Shown in pieces: positions 5,320 through 8,884 of a stretch of DNA of 8,884 bases. The position numbers and the translations under genes were made by a program. The stretch is from Actinomycetota bacterium (GTDB lineage Bacteria > Actinomycetota > Acidimicrobiia > Acidimicrobiales > Iamiaceae): contig JAFDWI010000191.1 in assembly GCA_018268545.1 (NCBI GenBank), positions 1 through 8,884 on the forward strand, given 5' to 3'. The notes beneath the pieces are model-generated. The model ran no database searches and had not been told where the DNA came from. It saw only the letters and a program-made list of their open reading frames with translations. The first letter of the stretch is position 1. Every line of letters begins with the position of its first letter.

Positions 5320-5779
5320 CGACGGTGGGGCAGGTCGCGTGGTGTACGCACGCGTTGCCCACCGATCCGAGCAGGAGCGTGGCGAACCCGCCGCGCCCAC
5401 GTGATCCGACGACGAGGAGGTCCGCTCCTCGGGCGTGGGTCGTGAGCACGAGCGCGGCCGGCCCCTGGATCGCATGGACGGTCAAGCGGTCCGGTCGGGT
5501 TCGGCCTTCGAGTGCCGTGGCGACCGAACGTTCCCCGAGCGTGACGGCGTCGCTCGCAAGATGTTCGGCGTCTTCGGGCCATTCGGGGTTGTAGCCGACG
5601 GCCCATTTCGCGACGAAGTCCCAGGCGACGACGACCTCGAGGTCGGCGTGGCGCGTGATCGCTTCGTCGGCGGCCCACCGGATCGCCGCCTCGGCGCCGG
5701 AGGATCCGTCGGTGCCCACGACGATCCGACGCCGCATCGTGGTGTCGGTGGTGTCGGTCATGTCGGTGGTGTCGGTCAT
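5291..5779 (-). CDS. Universal stress protein, single UspA domain
   Basis: A 162-residue protein. The Usp fold starts at RRRIVVGTDGSSGAEAAIRWAADEA (residues 16-40, given here as the start strand and first helix). The ATP-binding signature G-x2-G-x9-G-S is complete (G125, G128, G138, S139, in GSRGRGGFATLLLGS), so an ATP-binding Usp is expected; such proteins respond to stress, starvation or hypoxia in actinobacteria. The N-terminus is a duplicated MTDTTD hexapeptide. Start choice: ATG 5779 has GGAGG 7 nt upstream; ATG 5785 lies only 1 nt from the same GGAGG, and ATG 5737 directly precedes the conserved fold. It is divergent from the tandem Usp gene and overlaps the hydrolase tail by 29 bp. Confidence 0.9.
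   Translation of the reverse strand: MTDTTDMTDTTDTTMRRRIVVGTDGSSGAEAAIRWAADEAITRHADLEVVVAWDFVAKWAVGYNPEWPEDAEHLASDAVTLGERSVATALEGRTRPDRLTVHAIQGPAALVLTTHARGADLLVVGSRGRGGFATLLLGSVGNACVHHATCPTVVIPPVMPVG
5744..5779. repeat. Perfect 2 x 18-bp direct repeat at the start of the Usp gene
   Basis: GTCGGTGGTGTCGGTCAT occurs at 5744-5761 and again at 5762-5779. On the minus strand each copy reads ATG-ACC-GAC-ACC-ACC-GAC (MTDTTD), so the start codon itself is duplicated. Confidence 0.9.
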
Positions 5780-5922
5780 GTGCATGCCTCCGGGTTCGCC
5801 GATCCCAGTCTGCCACCGGCGCCCGCGTCGAGCGACGGGTCGCGCCACGCGGCCGGCGCCGGCGTCCCCTACGGTGAAGCCCGGCGGGGCCGATGCGCGG
5901 TCCCTGGACAGGAGGTCGTGTC
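5780..5922. promoter_or_regulatory. Shared promoter region of the divergent Usp genes
   Basis: 143 bp separate the two starts. On the plus strand TACGGT (5870-5875) fits a -10 and would leave a leader of about 40 nt before ATG 5923. I see no clear minus-strand hexamers and no long palindrome, so shared regulation is plausible from layout only. Confidence 0.35.
5910..5915 (+). promoter_or_regulatory. Strong ribosome binding site for the tandem Usp gene
   Basis: AGGAGG lies 7 nt before ATG 5923. It decides the start against an in-frame ATG at 5893, which has no such site. Confidence 0.75.
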
Positions 5923-6744
5923 ATGGGCCGGATCATCGTGGGACTCGACGGTTCGCCGTATTCGCTCGAAGCGCTTGGCTGGGCGGTCGCACGCGCATCG
6001 GGGCGCGGTGACGAGGTCGTGGCGGTCATGGCCTGGCATCTGTTCGCGCAGGGCTTCCACCGCAAGGGCGAATCGTTGCGGGGTGACTTCGACGCCGACG
6101 CTGCGAGGAGCCTGCTCACCGATGCGGTCGCCACGGCGGGCCTGGCGGATCTCGTCGAACTCCGCACGATCGAGGGAGTGCCGGCGGAGGTGTTGGTCGA
6201 GGAAGCCGGTGACGACGGCATGCTCGTCGTCGGTGCCCGTGGCACGGGTGGGTTCGAAGGGTTGTTGCTCGGCTCGGTGAGCACCCGCGTGCTGCAACTC
6301 GCCCGCTGCCCGGTCGCGGTGATCCACGGCCCGGTGACGGCCTCGAACGGTGAGATCGTCGTCGGGGTCGACGGGTCGGCGAGTTCGATCCGTGCCGTCG
6401 ACTGGGCAGCCGACGAGGCGCGTGCGACCGACGCCGCGGTGCGGTTGGTGCTCGCCTGGCAGGCCCCGCTGTACCCGGAGATGTCGGTGCCCCAGATTCT
6501 CGATGCGCTGGAGGGCGGGGCACGCGAGGAGGTCGGCGAACTCGCCGGCAGCCCGAGCCTGGCGGGTCTCGAGGTGACGACCGAGACGCCGTGCGAGAGT
6601 GCGGCGCGTGCGCTCCTTGCCCATGACGACGCAGCGATGATCGTGGTCGGCAAACGCGGCCACGGCGCGTTGCTCCGGGTGCTGCTCGGGTCGGTGAGCG
6701 CCCAGGTGGCGCGACATGCGACCGTCCCGGTCGTCGTGGTCTGA
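5923..6744 (+). CDS. Universal stress protein with two UspA domains
   Basis: A 273-residue protein built of two Usp domains, about 1-137 and 144-273. Each begins with the family strand (RIIVGLDGSPYSLEAL and EIVVGVDGSASSIRAVDWAA) and ends with a complete ATP-binding motif: G104-x2-G107-x9-G117-S118 in GARGTGGFEGLLLGS, and G243-x2-G246-x9-G256-S257 in GKRGHGALLRVLLGS. Tandem Usp proteins of this length are common in actinobacteria and are usually dormancy or low-oxygen induced; no regulator binding site is recognised here. Soluble, with no signal or membrane segment. The start is set by AGGAGG 7 nt upstream. It faces away from the single-domain Usp gene. Confidence 0.93.
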   Translation: MGRIIVGLDGSPYSLEALGWAVARASGRGDEVVAVMAWHLFAQGFHRKGESLRGDFDADAARSLLTDAVATAGLADLVELRTIEGVPAEVLVEEAGDDGMLVVGARGTGGFEGLLLGSVSTRVLQLARCPVAVIHGPVTASNGEIVVGVDGSASSIRAVDWAADEARATDAAVRLVLAWQAPLYPEMSVPQILDALEGGAREEVGELAGSPSLAGLEVTTETPCESAARALLAHDDAAMIVVGKRGHGALLRVLLGSVSAQVARHATVPVVVV

Positions 6745-6780
6745 TCGGCGTCGCATCCAGCAGGTGATTTGTGGATAGGT

Positions 6781-6803
6781 CGTTCGGCTCATAGAGCTGA
6801 ACG
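6781..6803 (+). terminator. Terminator-like hairpin after the tandem Usp gene
   Basis: CGTTCGGCTC (6781-6790) pairs with GAGCTGAACG (6794-6803) over 10 bp with one G-T pair and a 3-nt ATA loop. It begins 36 nt after the stop codon. No U tract follows. Confidence 0.55.
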
Positions 6804-6863
6804 CGGCATCGAACCTTGCTGTCATTGCGATATTTCGGTTCGTTCGTGTGCGGCGCTGCGATT

Positions 6864-6903
6864 GCTCCGCCGGAGCGGATCGTGCACGTCGCACATCAGA
6901 TCC
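6864..6903. other. Two adjacent hairpins of unknown role
   Basis: GCTCCGCCGGAGC (6864-6876) is a near-complete palindrome. Immediately after, GGATC (6877-6881) pairs with GATCC (6899-6903) and GTGC (6882-6885) with GCAC (6891-6894), with a 4-nt bulge and a 5-nt loop. They lie upstream of the likely promoter at 6964-6991, so they would be operator or terminator structures rather than part of that leader. Confidence 0.35.
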
Positions 6904-6963
6904 ACCCGCACTCGAACCACGAATCTTCGGCTCCTCGAACGTCGCAAGTCGATTGAATCTCCT

Positions 6964-6991
6964 TTGCGGACGGTCAGTTGTGGACTATGTT
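6964..6991 (+). promoter_or_regulatory. Likely promoter of the secreted repeat protein
   Basis: TTGCGG (6964-6969) and TATGTT (6986-6991) are 16 bp apart, a good sigma-70-like arrangement for GC-rich DNA. Transcription would start near 6998, giving a leader of about 64 nt. GGAAGA (7052-7057), 4 nt before ATG 7062, is the best available ribosome site, though close. Confidence 0.45.
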
Positions 6992-7061
6992 GTCCGTCAC
7001 GTGTCGCGTTCGCGCGCGGACGACCGGATCCAACGCAGCCAGGGAACTGACGGAAGACCTC

Positions 7062-8884
7062 ATGTCGAAACACCTTCGCAAGTCACAGTCGATCTTTGCT
7101 CGCAAGCTGTGGGCGGTCGCCACGGTCGTGATGTTGTTGGCCGCCGCGCTGATCGCGCGCGCCACCGTGCACGCGCCCCACGCCGACGCGGCCGGCAACC
7201 TTTCATGTGCCGCCGGGGTCATCTACGCGCAAGACGCGGGTGGCAACCTCGTGCAGGTCAACCTCAACGGGGTCGCCAACGGTGGCGCGGCCGTGACGTC
7301 CACGGTGACGAACTTCGGAGCAGGCTCTGCATGGAACCTGTTGGGTGTGACCGCTCAGGGCACCCAGGCGTGGGCGTCGCTGCGCTCAGGTACGAACAAC
7401 ACGACGATCACCCCCGGTTACTACACCGCCTCGACCGGAACCTACACCTCGCTCGGATTCAGCTTCACCCCGACCAGTACGACGAACCTCGGGTCGTGGG
7501 TGGCGGGAGCGAACGACCTTTCCAACGGCGATTACTACGTCGGGATCCCCAAGACCGCCGGGACCGGCGCAGGCATGCAGATCTACAAGCTGAATGCGGC
7601 AAAGACCGGGTTCACGTTCGTCGGTTACATCGCGACCGCCAATCCGGCTTCGTTCACCAACGGTGACTTCGCCTTCGACAACCAGGGCAACTTCTACCTG
7701 GTCAGCAGTAGTGGCACCCAGGCCCAGGTGTACGTCGCGACCGCTGCGGCAGTCCGAGGAGCCAGCGGCGGTCAGATCGCCGCTACAGCCGTCGGCTCGG
7801 TCTTGGCCGTTGGGGCTGCCGTCAACGGCATCGCATTCGACCAGAACGGCACGTTGATCCTCGGGACGTCCACTGCTCTCCAACGCTTCGACCCGTCGAC
7901 CGGCACCATCGTCGCGAACTACACGATGGCCGGTATCAACAGCTCCGATCTCGGTAGTTGCTCTTCGCCGTCGACGATCTCGGTCAAGAAGAACGTGACG
8001 CAACGTGTCGACCCGAGCGACCAGTTCGCGCTCACCTTGAAAGATTCGACGAACGCCACGGTCGCGAGTGCGACCACTGCCGGAAGTGCGACGGGCGAAC
8101 AGCCCCAGGTCGCCGGTCCGGTGTTCACTTCGGCGGGTAAGACCTATACGTTCTCCGAGGCGATGGCTGCCGGTTCGGCATCTGTCCTCGGTGCATATGG
8201 ATCGTCATGGTCGTGTGTCGATACGAGTACCACGCCGGCCACATCGATCGGGACCGGAACCGGAACGAGTGGTTCGGTCACCATCCCCGACAACGGGGTC
8301 GGCAATGCGGTCGCAACGGTCTCCTGTACGTTCACCAACGCACCCTCGACGCCGCCGTCGATTTCGTTGACGAAGTCCAATGACGTGGTGGGCGCACTCG
8401 GAGTGAACGGTGTTGCGCATTACACGTTCGTGGTCAAGAACACCGGTGGGACCTACCTCAAGGGTGTGACGCTGAGCGACTCGATCGCGAACATGACGGG
8501 GTTGAACCCGTCCGCTTCGGCGTTGGCCGCAATGGTCCTTGCTCCGAACGCGTCGGTGACCGTGACGGGCGCGTCGTACACGACCACCCAGGGTGACGTG
8601 AACGCTGGTTCGGTTGTGAACAACGCGGGTGTTTCGGGGACGCCGTCGGATTCGACGGGCACCGCGACGGGTCAGCCGAACGTGACCGCATCAGCCTCGT
8701 CGACGTACAACACGCAAGGCACCCCGAGCATTTCGTTGACCAAGTCGAATGATGTGGCGTCGACGTTGGCTGCTGGTGGGGTTGCGCATTACACGTTCGT
8801 GGTCACCAACAACGGCACCCAGCCGTTGACGGGGATCACCTTGTCGGACTCGATCGCGAACATGACGGGGCTGACCCCGTCGGC
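7062..8884 (+). CDS. Secreted multi-domain repeat protein, adhesin-like (3' end outside window)
   Basis: 607 codons are open to the window edge with no stop. Residues 1-44 are a Sec-type signal peptide: basic MSKHLRKSQSIFARK, hydrophobic 17-32, then an ADA/AA cleavage site before GNLSCA. Residues 46-302 form an extracellular domain with repeated Asp-Asn/Gly beta-like segments (FDNQGNFYLV, FDQNGTLILG, LQRFDPSTG), perhaps a beta-propeller (DUF6923-like) closed by a possible C49-C300 disulfide. Residues 307-430 resemble the prealbumin/SpaA-like fold (SVKKNV, YTFSEAMAAG, WSCVD, VSCTFTNAP). From 434 come DUF11/DUF7507-type repeats of 123 residues (SISLTKSNDV, VAHYTFVV, GVTLSDSIANMTGL); one full copy and the start of a second are visible. 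Such proteins are exported surface or matrix proteins. Any sorting signal would be beyond the edge. The exact domain families are by eye. Confidence 0.85.
   Translation, partial: MSKHLRKSQSIFARKLWAVATVVMLLAAALIARATVHAPHADAAGNLSCAAGVIYAQDAGGNLVQVNLNGVANGGAAVTSTVTNFGAGSAWNLLGVTAQGTQAWASLRSGTNNTTITPGYYTASTGTYTSLGFSFTPTSTTNLGSWVAGANDLSNGDYYVGIPKTAGTGAGMQIYKLNAAKTGFTFVGYIATANPASFTNGDFAFDNQGNFYLVSSSGTQAQVYVATAAAVRGASGGQIAATAVGSVLAVGAAVNGIAFDQNGTLILGTSTALQRFDPSTGTIVANYTMAGINSSDLGSCSSPSTISVKKNVTQRVDPSDQFALTLKDSTNATVASATTAGSATGEQPQVAGPVFTSAGKTYTFSEAMAAGSASVLGAYGSSWSCVDTSTTPATSIGTGTGTSGSVTIPDNGVGNAVATVSCTFTNAPSTPPSISLTKSNDVVGALGVNGVAHYTFVVKNTGGTYLKGVTLSDSIANMTGLNPSASALAAMVLAPNASVTVTGASYTTTQGDVNAGSVVNNAGVSGTPSDSTGTATGQPNVTASASSTYNTQGTPSISLTKSNDVASTLAAGGVAHYTFVVTNNGTQPLTGITLSDSIANMTGLTPS
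8361..8884 (+). repeat. 369-bp coding repeats in the secreted protein (1 full + 1 partial)
   Basis: Copy 1 is 8361-8729; copy 2 starts at 8730 and leaves the window. The spacing is a constant 369 bp at three landmarks: ATTTCGTTGAC (8361/8730), GTTGCGCATTACACG (8412/8781) and TCGATCGCGAACATGACG (8481/8850). At 8412/8781 25 consecutive bases are identical. Confidence 0.85.

Larger units (their letters stand above)
6745..7061. other. Intergenic region before the secreted repeat protein
   Basis: 317 bp with no supportable gene and a visibly higher AT content than the flanking genes. It holds the terminator-like hairpin at 6781-6803, two adjacent hairpins at 6864-6876 and 6877-6903, and a promoter at 6964-6991. 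I do not recognise a known riboswitch or tRNA. Open frames crossing it are shadows of the gene at 7062. Confidence 0.5.

Noticed and set aside
5286..6653. 455-codon minus-strand frame
   Set aside because: It is antisense to the tandem Usp gene with shadow composition; its downstream part runs in another frame over the true minus-strand Usp gene.
6848..7666. 272-codon plus-strand frame
   Set aside because: It is out of phase with the secreted protein, whose frame has a signal peptide and clear domains; the composition is Arg/Gly-rich shadow.
7386..8003. 205-codon minus-strand frame
   Set aside because: It is antisense to the secreted protein, with no recognisable domain and no ribosome site.
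1..8884. CRISPR array, tRNA or rRNA genes
   Set aside because: I found no regularly spaced short repeats and no cloverleaf or rRNA signature on either strand by eye; a tRNA scan would settle the tRNA question.

Overview
This is a high-GC bacterial window with strongly G/C-biased third codon positions, several 'TAnnnT to ATG' spacings that suggest leaderless transcripts, a VapBC module, tandem universal stress proteins and a secreted DUF11/DUF7507-type repeat protein. Together these suggest an actinobacterium. An Acidimicrobiia (Ilumatobacter-like) member would fit, but that placement is inference from style, not from a marker gene.

Layout. 1-48: possible first 16 codons of a leftward gene leaving the window. 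114-281: a 168-bp MITE-like element bounded by 20-bp inverted repeats (19/20 identical) that begin and end with CTAG. 368-868: an unusual small protein with a PqqD-like domain, then a Tat-like hydrophobic segment, then an internally duplicated glycine-rich tail. 1073-1692: a vapBC toxin-antitoxin operon (ATGA overlap) with a palindrome inside its apparent leaderless promoter. 1706-2959 (minus): a TrpB2-type tryptophan synthase beta chain, convergent with vapC; the two stop codons lie in the two arms of one 8-bp hairpin. 3160-5319: a CocE/NonD (X-Pro dipeptidyl-peptidase S15-like) hydrolase frame cut by a single in-frame TAG at 4330-4332, so that the alpha/beta-hydrolase half and the beta-sandwich half are separate reading frames in the same phase. 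5291-5779 (minus) and 5923-6744 (plus): a divergent pair of universal stress proteins, one single-domain and one tandem-domain. 6745-7061: a relatively AT-rich intergenic region with hairpins and a promoter. 7062-8884: a large secreted adhesin-like protein with signal peptide, putative beta-propeller-like region, prealbumin/SpaA-like domain and 123-residue repeats; it runs off the right edge.

How the genes relate. Only vapB-vapC is a clear operon. trpB2 and the hydrolase are divergent, as are the two stress proteins; the hydrolase tail overlaps the leftward stress gene by 29 bp. The rest look like independent units. The items most worth following up are the amber-split hydrolase, the PqqD/Tat-like/Gly-rich protein with its in-frame 38-codon continuation past the stop, and the MITE-like element just upstream of it.
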